From: Dokdonia donghaensis DSW-1
GTDB lineage: Bacteria > Bacteroidota > Bacteroidia > Flavobacteriales > Flavobacteriaceae
Reading direction: 5' to 3'
NCBI RefSeq assembly: GCF_001653755.1
Contig: NZ_CP015125.1
Span: forward strand, 122,001-186,000
DNA length: 64,000 bases
Positions within the stretch are counted from its first letter, which is position 1. Each line of letters starts with the position of its first letter. Under the pieces are notes generated by a model. It saw nothing but the letters and a program-made list of their open reading frames with translations. It was not told the DNA's origin and did no database searches. A program made the position numbers and the translations under genes. Shown piece after piece: positions 16,711 to 26,003 of this stretch.

Positions 16711-17808
16711 TTAAAATCTATATCCTATACCAAACTCTACTGCCTCTGCTTTTGCACCGTGTGCTTTTACAACCATACTCCCTGCAAGATGTTTTCCAAA
16801 GGTTCTTTTTAAACCTAACCTATTGTAAAATCTCCCTTCAAAATCATAGGGGTAGTACACATAATAACCTAGTTGAGATACAAAAGAAAGCTCATTAAAG
16901 TGCAGCTCGTGTCCCACAAAAATCCCAAAACGCTTCCAGTCTTCATTACCCGTGACGTCACCATCTGGATATGCAATAGACTCATAACGTATGAGCTCTT
17001 TTAAAAAATTTGCAAAAAAAGCATCTACACCCGCCGTAAAGCTAGACTTGTGATTAACGCGCTTATCTACAAAGGCAGTAATGGTAACAAAACCATAGCG
17101 TGGTGAGTTATTTATATCGCTTTGATTTGCTCCACCGCGTAGAGTAAGGTTAAAATGTACAGGTTCTTTATAAGGAGTTTTTTCTCCCATAGGTATATAC
17201 TCGGGAAACTCGGCCGCTTTTGGGAAGTAATTTAATCCTGCAGTAAACGCCCACGTATTTGTAGAATTATTTGGTGCCTTAAGATTTGCATTACTATAGT
17301 GTATAATTGTCACCCCTGCTTGAAAGCCTATATTTCTAAAAATATTATTTTTCTTATAGCTTAACTTAAGCATCGTGCTACTCAAGACTGTAGTGCCATA
17401 TGCATTATTTATAAAATTAGTCTCCCTGTCATAGGGTTTTGTAGCAATCGCGAGACCCTGCCCTATTCTAAACTGCAAGCGCCTCTTCCAGTAATAAAAG
17501 TTATAATGTGCATACGCACTATATAGTTCTCCCAGATACTCATTTTTCATATCTTGGTACACAAAGGTGTACCCCACATCTGGAAAGTTGTAACGACGCT
17601 CCCAGGGTTCAAAACCATAGGTCTTTCGGTTATATGCCAGCATCACTCCAGTAGGGTGTTCTGTAATAAGGTGAGAAATATCTGGATTATGTTCTAAAAT
17701 CGTTCCGCCAAAAAGGTCTGCCTCTACATCAAAGGGTCTTACTTTATCTTCTTGTGCAGTAGTGCAAATGCCGTAAAGAAGTACAAATACAATAGTAATG
17801 ATGCGCAT
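16711..17808 (-). CDS. PagL-like acyloxyacyl hydrolase / lipid A deacylase
   Basis: Outer membrane barrel of 365 residues with a signal peptide ending TTAQ (residue 19). The segment IIHYSNANLKAPNNSTN near 170 carries the His and Ser expected for the PagL catalytic pair (HxSNA), and FGIGYRF is a typical barrel end with terminal Phe. It would remove an acyl chain from lipid A. It is co-oriented with and four bases upstream of the DUF2807 gene. Family assignment rests on the HYSNA motif and barrel pattern. Confidence 0.8.
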   Translation of the reverse strand: MRIITIVFVLLYGICTTAQEDKVRPFDVEADLFGGTILEHNPDISHLITEHPTGVMLAYNRKTYGFEPWERRYNFPDVGYTFVYQDMKNEYLGELYSAYAHYNFYYWKRRLQFRIGQGLAIATKPYDRETNFINNAYGTTVLSSTMLKLSYKKNNIFRNIGFQAGVTIIHYSNANLKAPNNSTNTWAFTAGLNYFPKAAEFPEYIPMGEKTPYKEPVHFNLTLRGGANQSDINNSPRYGFVTITAFVDKRVNHKSSFTAGVDAFFANFLKELIRYESIAYPDGDVTGNEDWKRFGIFVGHELHFNELSFVSQLGYYVYYPYDFEGRFYNRLGLKRTFGKHLAGSMVVKAHGAKAEAVEFGIGYRF

Positions 17809-17893
17809 AGATGTAGGTTGTAATGATTTTTTAAACCTACGAAAAAATGTCTGCTATAGTTTGTCTAAAACCTACTATTTATAAAAGGTTTTT

Positions 17894-17913
17894 TACGCTT
17901 TCGCGAAAGCGTA
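17894..17913. repeat. Palindrome copy 5, intergenic
   Basis: 20-base perfect palindrome TACGCTTTCGCGAAAGCGTA about 85 bases upstream of the PagL-like gene. Confidence 0.95.
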
Positions 17914-17952
17914 CCTATATCTATTAAACCCCTACAAGTCTTTATAAAATAT

Positions 17953-17987
17953 AAGAGCCCGCTACGCTACCTATGTAGCGGGCTCTT
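17953..17987 (-). terminator. Strong hairpin after the Pmp3-like gene
   Basis: 13-base-pair stem AAGAGCCCGCTAC / GTAGCGGGCTCTT with a nine-base loop, downstream of the Pmp3 gene on the - strand. No long T run is seen. Confidence 0.7.
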
Positions 17988-18005
17988 GTAATATATGTGT
18001 TGCTC

Positions 18006-18161
18006 TTATTTACTGTTTACGTAAAAGGCGTGAATCACTCCAGGAAGCCAGCCTAATAGGGTAAGTAAGATGTTTATGAGAAGGTCTTTTCCGGCTCCTT
18101 TTTCTAACGCAACTGCTAGTGGCGGAAATAGAATGCTGAGTATAATTGTAATTAATGACAT
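18006..18161 (-). CDS. Pmp3/YqaE-family small membrane protein
   Basis: A 51-residue membrane peptide. It begins MSLITIILSILFPPLAVAL, then has EKGAGKDLL and a second helix with LLGWLPGVIHAFYV, which is the full Pmp3 signature. Such proteins stabilise the inner membrane and affect cation leakage under stress. A TAGCTTTG -7 element lies 30 bases upstream of its start (18191-18198), and a strong hairpin follows its stop. Confidence 0.92.
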   Translation of the reverse strand: MSLITIILSILFPPLAVALEKGAGKDLLINILLTLLGWLPGVIHAFYVNSK

Positions 18162-18190
18162 TGGTTACTTTTTTTTGGTTATTGTTTATA

Positions 18191-18198
18191 CAAAGCTA
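18191..18198 (-). promoter_or_regulatory. -7 element for the Pmp3-like gene
   Basis: TAGCTTTG on the - strand, matching TAnnTTTG, 30 bases before the ATG. No TTG was found at the ideal upstream distance. Confidence 0.5.
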
Positions 18199-18322
18199 CA
18201 GATGAGACCATCTGTAAATTGCTAATTTTAAATTAATTGTATTGATTTTAACAAAAATCATAGCAATTTTTTAAAAATTTACAGTGTCTTAAAATTAACT
18301 AACCAATTAATCTTTTAGTACT

Positions 18323-18757
18323 ATGAATATTTTTGAAGCAATTAGAAACGACCACGATATCCAGCGCGACTTATGCGATAGACTTACCTCAACCTCTGGT
18401 AAAAGCAGTGACAGAAAACAGCTCTGGAAAGCACTAAAAGAAGAATTAGAAATACACGCAGACGCAGAGGAAAGACATTTTTACAGTCCGCTTATACATA
18501 ATGATATGATGCAGGAGCACGCTAGACACGGTATTGCAGAGCATCACGAGATGGATGAACTTATAGAAAAAATAGATGATACAGATATGGATTCTCCTGC
18601 CTGGCTTACTTATGCAAAACAGTTATGCGAGAAAGTCGAACATCATCTCGAAGACGAGGAGCATACCTTTTTTCAGCTAGCAGGTAAAGTACTCTCAGAA
18701 AATCAAAAGACAGATCTTGCTACTGCGTACCAAGATGCAATGAAAGAACGTAGATAA
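18323..18757 (+). CDS. Hemerythrin-like HHE domain protein
   Basis: Cytoplasmic four-helix protein of 144 residues. The iron ligands of the HHE fold appear as NDHD near 10, HADAEERHFY near 52, the HGIAEHHEMDEL block near 74, and EKVEHHLEDEEHTFF near 108. It probably binds a di-iron centre and helps with oxygen, iron or nitrosative stress. Its stop abuts the stop of the convergent gene with no bases between them. Confidence 0.9.
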   Translation: MNIFEAIRNDHDIQRDLCDRLTSTSGKSSDRKQLWKALKEELEIHADAEERHFYSPLIHNDMMQEHARHGIAEHHEMDELIEKIDDTDMDSPAWLTYAKQLCEKVEHHLEDEEHTFFQLAGKVLSENQKTDLATAYQDAMKERR

Positions 18758-20038
18758 TCAAAAATATTGGCCTATACCAAAGACAATTCCGCTGGTGGCA
18801 TCTTGTGTTATACCATATCCATAGTCTACCCTAAAGGTTGCATTAAATATCTTTTTATGTATAAAACGTAGACCTAAACCTGGATAAATTCTTAAATTTT
18901 GATCATCACCAAAATCGCCAAAATCTCCCCCGGGATTGCGCCAAGAGCCAGCATCTACAAAGCCTACGCCTTGTATTGTAAACCAGTCTCTATCTGCTAG
19001 CGTTTGTCTATACTCTGCATTGAGTACTACCACACCAGTGCCTCTGTCTATCGTATTACCTACACCTCGTATATTAAGATTGTTATCTACAGAAAAGGGG
19101 GCAAAAGGAGAATCTGCATTTGTAGCAAGACCTAGACGCAATCGCGTTGCGATGTTTCCATCATAAATACCATCCTTATCTCGTATTCTCGCAAAATATC
19201 TAAAATCATTCCACCAGATGGTAAAATCTGGTAATGTTACCGCATTAGCCTGTACATATTGTACATTAAAAGTACTTTTAAAACCACTTACATACTGAAA
19301 GTCATACTTAAGAGCATCATACTCATAAATACCTTTAAGCAGGATTTTATCTACATTAAAGGCTTGTGGCACGCTCACGTCTGTGGCTCCATTGAGGTAT
19401 AAATAATCTTCATTAAAGAAGTTAACACCTAACTCAACACGATGCTTAAAGTTAAAAGCATATAGACCTAAAATCTCTATCGAGGTGTTATTATACTTAT
19501 AGTCTGCAGTACCATTATCTAAGAACACAGGTTCTTGAGTAGTAAGACTCTGAAAGTTTATCGCAAGTCCTACATTGTTATTAAATAAAAAAGGTGCTCT
19601 AAAATTTATACCATACGAGCTAAAAATATCTTTCTGATAAAACCCTCCAAAACCTATATTTCTTCCTAATAAATTATATTCATAAAGACCTAGCCTGTAT
19701 GCAAACTCATCATCATTAGTCGTGTAAAGATTTACTTGTGGATTTATGGTAATATTTTCCTCTATGTTATAAAAAACATTATAGAAGTTATCGTGTGACT
19801 TAAAAACCTGAAAATAAGAGTGAGCAACTGCTGGAAGTCTTTTAAGGCGTATTATATCTTGATTTATCACTGCAGAGTCTAATGCAACTCCCGGTTTTAT
19901 ATCACTTATGAGTTTTATAAAACTAGGTTTAAGCCTTTTTGAGCCTTGTACTTTAAGGTCTAGCACTTTAACCTCTTGTCCAGCAAGCTGTACAGCGGTA
20001 ATGCAACATACCATTAAAATCAATACTCTCTGTAACAC
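18758..20038 (-). CDS. Single-POTRA Omp85-like outer membrane protein (copy B)
   Basis: Protein of 426 residues with signal peptide (to about LAGQ), one POTRA-like domain (about 22-95: VLDLKVQGSKRLKPSFIKL) and a barrel ending IGQYF. The NLNIRGVGN segment near 320 matches the conserved RG motif of the Omp85 surface-antigen barrel. It is half the size of BamA. The gene upstream on the same strand is a paralog with the same layout. Likely role: insertion or secretion of an outer membrane or surface protein; the client is unknown. Confidence 0.78.
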   Translation of the reverse strand: MLQRVLILMVCCITAVQLAGQEVKVLDLKVQGSKRLKPSFIKLISDIKPGVALDSAVINQDIIRLKRLPAVAHSYFQVFKSHDNFYNVFYNIEENITINPQVNLYTTNDDEFAYRLGLYEYNLLGRNIGFGGFYQKDIFSSYGINFRAPFLFNNNVGLAINFQSLTTQEPVFLDNGTADYKYNNTSIEILGLYAFNFKHRVELGVNFFNEDYLYLNGATDVSVPQAFNVDKILLKGIYEYDALKYDFQYVSGFKSTFNVQYVQANAVTLPDFTIWWNDFRYFARIRDKDGIYDGNIATRLRLGLATNADSPFAPFSVDNNLNIRGVGNTIDRGTGVVVLNAEYRQTLADRDWFTIQGVGFVDAGSWRNPGGDFGDFGDDQNLRIYPGLGLRFIHKKIFNATFRVDYGYGITQDATSGIVFGIGQYF

Positions 20039-20070
20039 TTTACATCATTATAAAAGAATCTCTCTACCTA

Positions 20071-21330
20071 TTAAAAGTACTGCCCTATCCCAAAGACAAG
20101 ACCACTGTTTTGTGACGCTCCTAGGCCTACGCCATAGTCTAGTCGTATAACTGCATTAAATATACGTTTATGTATAAAACGCACCCCTGCTCCAGAGTAT
20201 ACCTCAAGAGCATCACCACTTACAAGGTTATCTAGCGGTTGCCTAGCCTCTCTTAATGTCCCTCCATCTACAAAGGCATTACCCTGTAGTACAAACCAGC
20301 CTCTCTCTAGCAGCGTGTGGCGGTACTCTGTATTTATAAATATAAAACTCGTACCCCTCGCTATATCATTACCAGCCCCACGTAAGTTAAACTGATTATC
20401 TACAGTAAATGGCGCAAAATCAGACTCATTAAAAGAGGCAAACCCTAATTGTAATCTACTTGCCCAGTTACCTTTACTTCCTATTCTTTTAAAATATTCG
20501 GTTGTATTAACTCCTATAAAAGAGTCGTCAAGTAAGCCCTCACCTCCATTAACATATCTTGCATCAAGTAAGTTTCTAAAACCAGAAACATACTGATAAT
20601 CTATGTCTAAAAAATTTGTCTCATACTCTGCTCGCACAGCAATTTTTGAAGCCTCTAGATTGTTTGGAAAGGTAGCATCTATCTCAGTATCGTTTGCAGC
20701 ATACTGCTCGTTAAATATAGTAACTCCTAGCTCTACTTTATTATGAAAGTCGATTTCGTAAAGTCCGTAAATTTCAGCCCCAGCCCTATCTTTTTTATAA
20801 TTAAGAGTAGTTGTATCAAAGTAAATGGGCTCAAAAGTGACATCTTTAATGTAATTTACACCTAGCCCTAACTTGTTTGTGAATAAAAATGGGGCCTCCC
20901 AGTAAACTCCGTAAGAATTAAAAACATCACGCTGGTAAAAGCCACCCACAATCTGGCTCTGGCCTAAGAAGTTAAATTCAAATACACTTAGTCTAAAGGC
21001 AAAACTTCCATCATTTGCCTCAGAGATACGTATACCCGGTATAATTGTAAAATTTTCTACAATATCATAAGTGACTTCTATAGCACCATTACGTACCTCA
21101 GCTATAATAGCGGTGGCTTTTGCAATAGCAGGAAGTCTATTAAAACGTTCTACATCTGTAGCTACTTTAAGCGAGTCGTAAGGAGATGCTACTTCTGTTT
21201 TTATTAGTCTTCTTAACAGTGACTCATCTACTTTTTTTAACCCTTTAAAGGTGATTCTTTCTACTTGCTGCTTTTGAGCAAAAACAAGGTAAGGCAGTAA
21301 GAACAGACATAGATATATAATTTGTTTCAT
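20071..21330 (-). CDS. Single-POTRA Omp85-like outer membrane protein (copy A)
   Basis: Protein of 419 residues from ATG 21330, which starts a good signal peptide (MKQIIYLCLFLLPYLVFAQ). The open frame back to 21378 adds unrelated residues. One POTRA-like domain (about 22-95: VERITFKGLKKVDESLLRRL) precedes a barrel with NQFNLRGAGNDI, the Omp85 RG motif, and a terminal IGQYF. It aligns end to end with the gene 32 bases downstream, so the two are a tandem duplication. Confidence 0.78.
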   Translation of the reverse strand: MKQIIYLCLFLLPYLVFAQKQQVERITFKGLKKVDESLLRRLIKTEVASPYDSLKVATDVERFNRLPAIAKATAIIAEVRNGAIEVTYDIVENFTIIPGIRISEANDGSFAFRLSVFEFNFLGQSQIVGGFYQRDVFNSYGVYWEAPFLFTNKLGLGVNYIKDVTFEPIYFDTTTLNYKKDRAGAEIYGLYEIDFHNKVELGVTIFNEQYAANDTEIDATFPNNLEASKIAVRAEYETNFLDIDYQYVSGFRNLLDARYVNGGEGLLDDSFIGVNTTEYFKRIGSKGNWASRLQLGFASFNESDFAPFTVDNQFNLRGAGNDIARGTSFIFINTEYRHTLLERGWFVLQGNAFVDGGTLREARQPLDNLVSGDALEVYSGAGVRFIHKRIFNAVIRLDYGVGLGASQNSGLVFGIGQYF

Positions 21331-21395
21331 AGGCTTATTTACGATACTATGAGTCTGTCGGTTCTTAATCGTAAACATTGCAGGAGCTATCGTAT

Positions 21396-22409
21396 TTAAT
21401 TTCTACCGTAGTATTCTTTTACAATATCTTGAGCAGGTTTGTTTTGAGGTGTAAACTGGCTATTTTCTGGTCCTCCTACACGGTCGTGATGTATAAACCA
21501 TTTCCATAAAAAGCCTCCTGCCATCCACTCTTCATCCCAGACGGCTTCATAAAGTGCTTTTGTAACATTTGCCTGTGCTTCTAGATTTACAGCTGTCATA
21601 CTTCGGTCAGAGCGCCAGGGTTCTTTACCTGTATAGTCTACAGAGCGATAACCATACTCTGTAAATAGTACTTTGCGTTGTTGCGCTTTCGCGAAAGCGG
21701 AAATCTCCTCCTTCCATTTTGTCCAGCCCTCTATGGCACACTCCACAGTAGGTGTTTGTTCTTCACATACCGGGAAATAGGCATCTATACCGATATAATC
21801 CAGCTGCTGCCAGAAGGGGGTGCGTTTATACTCATCCCAGTTTGCAGCATAGGTAAGTTTACCTTTGTATACTTTTTTGATATCTTTTATGAGCTGTTGC
21901 CAGAAAGCTGGTCTATTTACTACAAATTGCTCCAGCTCTGTGCCTATGCAAAATATCGCTGCATTTTCCTCTTGAGCAAGTGTGGCATAATCCATTATAA
22001 AATCGCGGTAGGATTGCTCAAGTGCCAGCCACTCCTCTTCTGTCTCCATCTTGAGATAACCTGTAAACTCTCCTCTACGTATCCATATCTGGGGTTTGAG
22101 CATTACATCTATACCTTTATTGTGTAGTTGTGCTACATAATTACGACCGCCTTCTCGCGTCTCACCATACCATTGCCTGTCTGTATTATATACAATTTGT
22201 GCCTTATCTAACGCTGGCACAAAACCAAAAGGCATTACGGCAGCATAGTTTGCGTTTATATCAATAACGGGTGCCACGTGACTGCTGTCTACTGGAGAGC
22301 GGTTTGCTACAAAACTTATACCGTTAACCTTTTGCTCTGGAGCTGGCTGAGCACTACACGCTTGTAAGACCAGTATGATTATGAGAGATTGTAAAACTGT
22401 TTTTATCAT
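21396..22409 (-). CDS. GH113-like glycoside hydrolase lipoprotein
   Basis: Lipoprotein of about 337 residues with lipobox LQAC. The TIM-barrel features ICIGTELEQFV (acid catalyst region near 155), LTYAANWDEYKR, DYIGIDAYFPV and VLFTEYGYRSVDY (nucleophile region near 245) are those of the family 113 glycoside hydrolases, known for beta-mannanase activity. Substrate here is inferred. I chose ATG 22409 over TTG 22418. A palindrome copy encodes AFAKA in the KEEISAFAKAQQRK helix. It lies 65 bases upstream of the Omp85-like pair on the same strand. Confidence 0.82.
   Translation of the reverse strand: MIKTVLQSLIIILVLQACSAQPAPEQKVNGISFVANRSPVDSSHVAPVIDINANYAAVMPFGFVPALDKAQIVYNTDRQWYGETREGGRNYVAQLHNKGIDVMLKPQIWIRRGEFTGYLKMETEEEWLALEQSYRDFIMDYATLAQEENAAIFCIGTELEQFVVNRPAFWQQLIKDIKKVYKGKLTYAANWDEYKRTPFWQQLDYIGIDAYFPVCEEQTPTVECAIEGWTKWKEEISAFAKAQQRKVLFTEYGYRSVDYTGKEPWRSDRSMTAVNLEAQANVTKALYEAVWDEEWMAGGFLWKWFIHHDRVGGPENSQFTPQNKPAQDIVKEYYGRN
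21684..21699. repeat. Palindrome copy 6, genic (AFAKA)
   Basis: 16-base palindrome inside the GH113-like gene, read on the - strand as AFAKA in an outer helix of the barrel. Confidence 0.95.
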
Positions 22410-22461
22410 TAGTATCAATTCAAGAAATTAAAGATAGGCTTCTATGCAGTAAACCAAAAAA

Positions 22462-22489
22462 ACCTGACCACTTTTATAAGTGGTCAGGT
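22462..22489. terminator. 12-base-pair hairpin between two - strand genes
   Basis: Stem ACCTGACCACTT / AAGTGGTCAGGT around TTAT, between the barrel gene (22541) and the GH113-like gene (22409). An A/T-rich tract on the left side gives a T-rich tail on the - strand. Confidence 0.8.
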
Positions 22490-22540
22490 CTAGCGATCTC
22501 TAGATTATAAAGTATACGTCAAATCTAGTAGATGCTTATA

Positions 22541-23443
22541 TTAAAAAACAACTCGTAGTCCCAAGTTAAAAGTCTCACCTAGTCCCGTATTATTACCTCT
22601 TACAAAGTTGGTATACAAAGCCTCGAGGTTGAGCTCGTCTGTGAGTTGATATTTTGCGCCTCCACCTACAGCGGTAAAGTCTTGCTCAAAATCATTACCC
22701 AGGTCTATGCGCTGTGAGTGCTGTACTAAGCCTAGAACAGTAAACTTAGCACTAGGGAAATAACTTAAAAACACCCCTGGCGTAAGATTTAAACTATTAT
22801 TTGCAAAGCTGCCGTCTAGAGTGTCAAAGTTTTCATCTTGCTCTGCCTCTTTTCCAAAATTAAACTCTGAGTTAAGCTCTGCAAATACTTGCCAGTCACC
22901 ACCTGCAAAGGTGTGATCAAAAAAGAAACGGTTTTGCCACGTAAATCCTTTTTGGTCAAGAAAAACCCCTTGCTCTGTCTCTTGATCTATAAGTGGTATA
23001 GATAGCGAACTTTGAATCGAAAAATTATTTACAGATGCAAAAGGAACAAACTTTACCGCAGGAGCTATAGAAGTAAGACCACTACGAGCGGTGCCACGCT
23101 CTCCGTCAAAACTAAAGACATCTAGCGCATCTCTGCCGCCTATTACATTAGATCTCACTTCTAAAATTACACCTACGTTGAGCCTTCTATTTTCTGACAC
23201 TCCAGTAAAAGCTTCTAATGATGATGTAAAAAATGATTGCCTAGGCTCATCTCCATCTGTAAATGTACTTTCTGTTTGCGTGTACAAATTATTAAACCAC
23301 TTGATATCATATTGTCCTTTTGCAATAAGCTTAGAGGGTGTAAGCGTTTGTATGACAGAGCCGCCTATCTCGTTATCATCAATATCTTGTGCGTAAATAG
23401 TAGTAGCGATTAGGCATAGCGCGCCTATTAAAAAATGTTTCAT
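22541..23443 (-). CDS. Outer membrane beta-barrel protein
   Basis: Protein of 300 residues with a signal peptide ending IYAQ (residue 19) and alternating hydrophobic strands through to LGLRVVF, a barrel end with terminal Phe. The overall look is of the small transporter-like barrels often annotated as porin or MetA-pathway OMPs. No catalytic motif seen. It stands between two - strand genes with hairpins on both sides, so it is probably its own transcript. Confidence 0.7.
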   Translation of the reverse strand: MKHFLIGALCLIATTIYAQDIDDNEIGGSVIQTLTPSKLIAKGQYDIKWFNNLYTQTESTFTDGDEPRQSFFTSSLEAFTGVSENRRLNVGVILEVRSNVIGGRDALDVFSFDGERGTARSGLTSIAPAVKFVPFASVNNFSIQSSLSIPLIDQETEQGVFLDQKGFTWQNRFFFDHTFAGGDWQVFAELNSEFNFGKEAEQDENFDTLDGSFANNSLNLTPGVFLSYFPSAKFTVLGLVQHSQRIDLGNDFEQDFTAVGGGAKYQLTDELNLEALYTNFVRGNNTGLGETFNLGLRVVF

Positions 23444-23544
23444 TTTTTTAAATATTAGGTTGGAAATTTATAATTGTATTTTCTTAATTCAGCTACTGTG
23501 GAGTGAGAAAAGAAGTTGTAAAAGTTTTATGCATTAATGAAAGA

Positions 23545-23621
23545 ACTGAGCCTGGTAGGGGTAACTGCTTTATAAACCCTTTGTATTATGAAAACTTCAC
23601 ATAAAGCAGCGCAGGCTCAGT
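23545..23621. other. Nested inverted repeat, possible structured RNA or terminator
   Basis: Outer arms ACTGAGCCTG (23545-23554) and CAGGCTCAGT (23612-23621), inner arms CTGCTTTAT (23565-23573) and ATAAAGCAG (23601-23609), with a loop of about 27 bases. It begins just after the DUF547 stop on the - strand. It may be a terminator, but it is longer than the others here and lacks a clean T run. Confidence 0.5.
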
Positions 23622-23630
23622 ATATACTCA

Positions 23631-24341
23631 TTATTTTATATCATTAAGTGTCCAGTCATATGGATAGTATGAAAGTTTTGCAGTTTCGTCTATTTTGCTA
23701 TCTCTGTATTTATTGATAAACTCCAGCACACTCCCACTTCTAGTAAAATCAACGTTATACCACTCAAAGATTTGTGAGATCTGTACCTTTTTGCCTTTTA
23801 CTCGTATAAACGATGGATTATTGAGTGCTAGTTTAGTTTGTCGCTGTAACTGAGCTTCAAGCTTACTAGGCATATAGGCTTCATTTATAATAGGAGGACA
23901 GCCCAACCCTGCACATACAAGTACAAAGTGAAAACGAGCCTCATCTGGAAAAACAGCACGTAGCTTCTCGTTTTCTATATCATTAAGTGTGATTGAGCTA
24001 CCTCCTACAGCGTGTTTTTGTTTGTCAAAGAAGCCTTTTATACTGAGCGGTTGCTTTACGGGATACTTAGCCAAAATCCCTTTTATTACAGAAAGATTAT
24101 AAGCATTGATCCAGAAAGCTTGATACGTTTTTGCATCTGTCTTGCTCACTTTTATAGTTTGTGCAACCGCAAGGAGTTTATCTAAAGACTCTGGATTACT
24201 TTGTACAGCAGCATAATCTACTCTTCCATTTTTTATATATTCTTTAAAAAAAACATCTGCATCTGTAAAAAATACATCTGTACTCTGTGCACTCATCGAG
24301 TTAATAACAAGTAGTGTAAAAAGGAAAGTAACGATTTTCAT
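23631..24341 (-). CDS. DUF547 protein with a Sec signal (third copy)
   Basis: Exported protein of 236 residues. The signal peptide ends NSMSAQ (residue 19), with no lipobox. DUF547 features are TYQAFWINAYNLSVIKGIL, FHFVLVCAGLGCPPII and the final YDWTLND. The motif that is NCASxSCPPLL in the other two is VCAGLGCPPII here, so both cysteines are kept but neighbours differ. It is divergent from the flavoprotein/polyferredoxin pair at 24642. Function unknown. Confidence 0.85.
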   Translation of the reverse strand: MKIVTFLFTLLVINSMSAQSTDVFFTDADVFFKEYIKNGRVDYAAVQSNPESLDKLLAVAQTIKVSKTDAKTYQAFWINAYNLSVIKGILAKYPVKQPLSIKGFFDKQKHAVGGSSITLNDIENEKLRAVFPDEARFHFVLVCAGLGCPPIINEAYMPSKLEAQLQRQTKLALNNPSFIRVKGKKVQISQIFEWYNVDFTRSGSVLEFINKYRDSKIDETAKLSYYPYDWTLNDIK

Positions 24342-24641
24342 AATTGCTGTTTTATGTGCACTTGGGTCGGTTAAAAAACAATCGTCTTACACTTTTTCTT
24401 AAAATAAATTGATTTTGATTATCAGATAGCTTGCTGTCCTTAATGTATTTATAGCATTAATCTACAATTCATTTAGATATGTTCTAAATAAGCCTAGGTG
24501 CTGTTAAGTTTACTATCTTTAGTTCGACACAACCCTAGTAACTTGTGAAGAAAAAAGGTTTTACATACGCTTTCGCGAAAGCGTAATCACATACCACATT
24601 ACTACAATATCTTTCTAATTTACTTAAAAACACCAACCTCT
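24342..24641. other. 300-base intergenic region
   Basis: Space between the divergent DUF547 and flavoprotein genes. Apart from a 20-base palindrome copy at 24566-24585, I see no gene, no tRNA and no clean TAnnTTTG promoter; AT-rich. Confidence 0.6.
24566..24585. repeat. Palindrome copy 7, intergenic
   Basis: 20-base perfect palindrome about 60 bases before the flavoprotein start. Confidence 0.95.
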
Positions 24642-25982
24642 ATGGAAGAACACATCGTCATTATAGGTAACGGGATTTCTGGCGTTACAACCGCCCGTCA
24701 CATCCGCAAAGCTTCAGACAAAAAGATCACCATCATCTCTGCCGAAACTGATCACTTCTTTTCTCGCACAGCGCTTATGTATATCTATATGGGACATATG
24801 AAATATGAGCACACAAAACCGTATGAAGATTACTTCTGGAAGAAAAACCGAATTAATCTTAAACGTGCTTTTGTAGAGACGGTAGATCACGAGAATAAGC
24901 AATTACTACTCTCTGGTGGTGAAAAAATGAGCTATGACAAGCTCGTGCTTGCCGTGGGGTCAAAGCCTAATAAATTTGGCTGGCCAGGGCAAGATCTAGA
25001 TGGTGTGCAAGGGTTATATTCAAAACAAGACTTAGATAAACTTGAAGCAAATGCTCCAGATAACAAAACGTGTAAACGTGCTGTGGTAGTAGGTGGCGGC
25101 CTTATAGGTATTGAGATGGTAGAGATGCTGCTCACGCGTGATATACCGGTCACATTTTTAGTGCGAGAAAATAGTTTCTGGAATGGCGTTTTACCACAAG
25201 GAGAAAGCGAGATGATTAACAGACACATTACATCTCACCACGTAGATTTACGTTTAGGTTTTAATCTAGATAGTATTCTAGCAGATGATAATGGTAAAGT
25301 GCGCGCTGTCACTATAAAAGAAACTGGAGAAGAAATAGCTTGCAATGTAGTAGGACTTACTGCTGGAGTATCGCCTAATGTGGCATTCTTAAAAGATAGT
25401 GGTATTGAGCTAGGTCGAGGTATTAAGGTAAACCCTATGCTGGAGACTAATATAAAAGATATTTATGCCATAGGTGATTGTGCAGAGCAACACGAGGGTA
25501 TAAACGGTCGTAGACCAATTGAGGCAGTATGGTACACCGGGAGAATGATGGGAGAAGCACTCGCCCAGACACTTACTGGAAATCCTACTGCTTATAACCC
25601 TGGTCACTGGTTTAACAGTGCAAAATTTATGGATATAGAGTACCAGACGTATGGTTGGGTGTTCTCAAAACCTAAAGACGGTAATACACACTTTCACTGG
25701 ATGCATAAAGATGATAATAAGTGTATCACTATAGAGATGCAAGAGGGTACTCGCAAGTTTGTGGGTATAAATAACTTTGGTATCAGGCTACGTCACGAGC
25801 TATTTGACCGCTGGCTTACTGAGGAACGCACAACAGATTATGTGCTAGAGCATCTTAAAGATGCAAACTTTGATCCTGAGTTTTATAGCCATTATGAGAA
25901 AGATATTCTCGATGCTTACAATGCTGCATACGGGACATCGCTCGCGCCAAAAAAGAAAAGCTGGAAAAGAATTTTTGCATAA
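24642..25982 (+). CDS. NAD(P)/FAD-dependent oxidoreductase
   Basis: Flavoprotein of 446 residues in the pyridine nucleotide-disulfide reductase fold. The FAD-binding GNGISGVTTA is near 9, the NAD-binding VVVGGGLIGIEM near 148, and the second FAD motif IYAIGDCAEQ near 278. No redox CxxxxC pair is seen at the first domain, so it is more like a ferredoxin- or NADH-type reductase. The polyferredoxin begins 21 bases downstream, suggesting electron transfer from NAD(P)H to a membrane iron-sulfur protein. Confidence 0.88.
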   Translation: MEEHIVIIGNGISGVTTARHIRKASDKKITIISAETDHFFSRTALMYIYMGHMKYEHTKPYEDYFWKKNRINLKRAFVETVDHENKQLLLSGGEKMSYDKLVLAVGSKPNKFGWPGQDLDGVQGLYSKQDLDKLEANAPDNKTCKRAVVVGGGLIGIEMVEMLLTRDIPVTFLVRENSFWNGVLPQGESEMINRHITSHHVDLRLGFNLDSILADDNGKVRAVTIKETGEEIACNVVGLTAGVSPNVAFLKDSGIELGRGIKVNPMLETNIKDIYAIGDCAEQHEGINGRRPIEAVWYTGRMMGEALAQTLTGNPTAYNPGHWFNSAKFMDIEYQTYGWVFSKPKDGNTHFHWMHKDDNKCITIEMQEGTRKFVGINNFGIRLRHELFDRWLTEERTTDYVLEHLKDANFDPEFYSHYEKDILDAYNAAYGTSLAPKKKSWKRIFA

Positions 25983-26003
25983 CCAACCTAACGACTTACA
26001 CTT

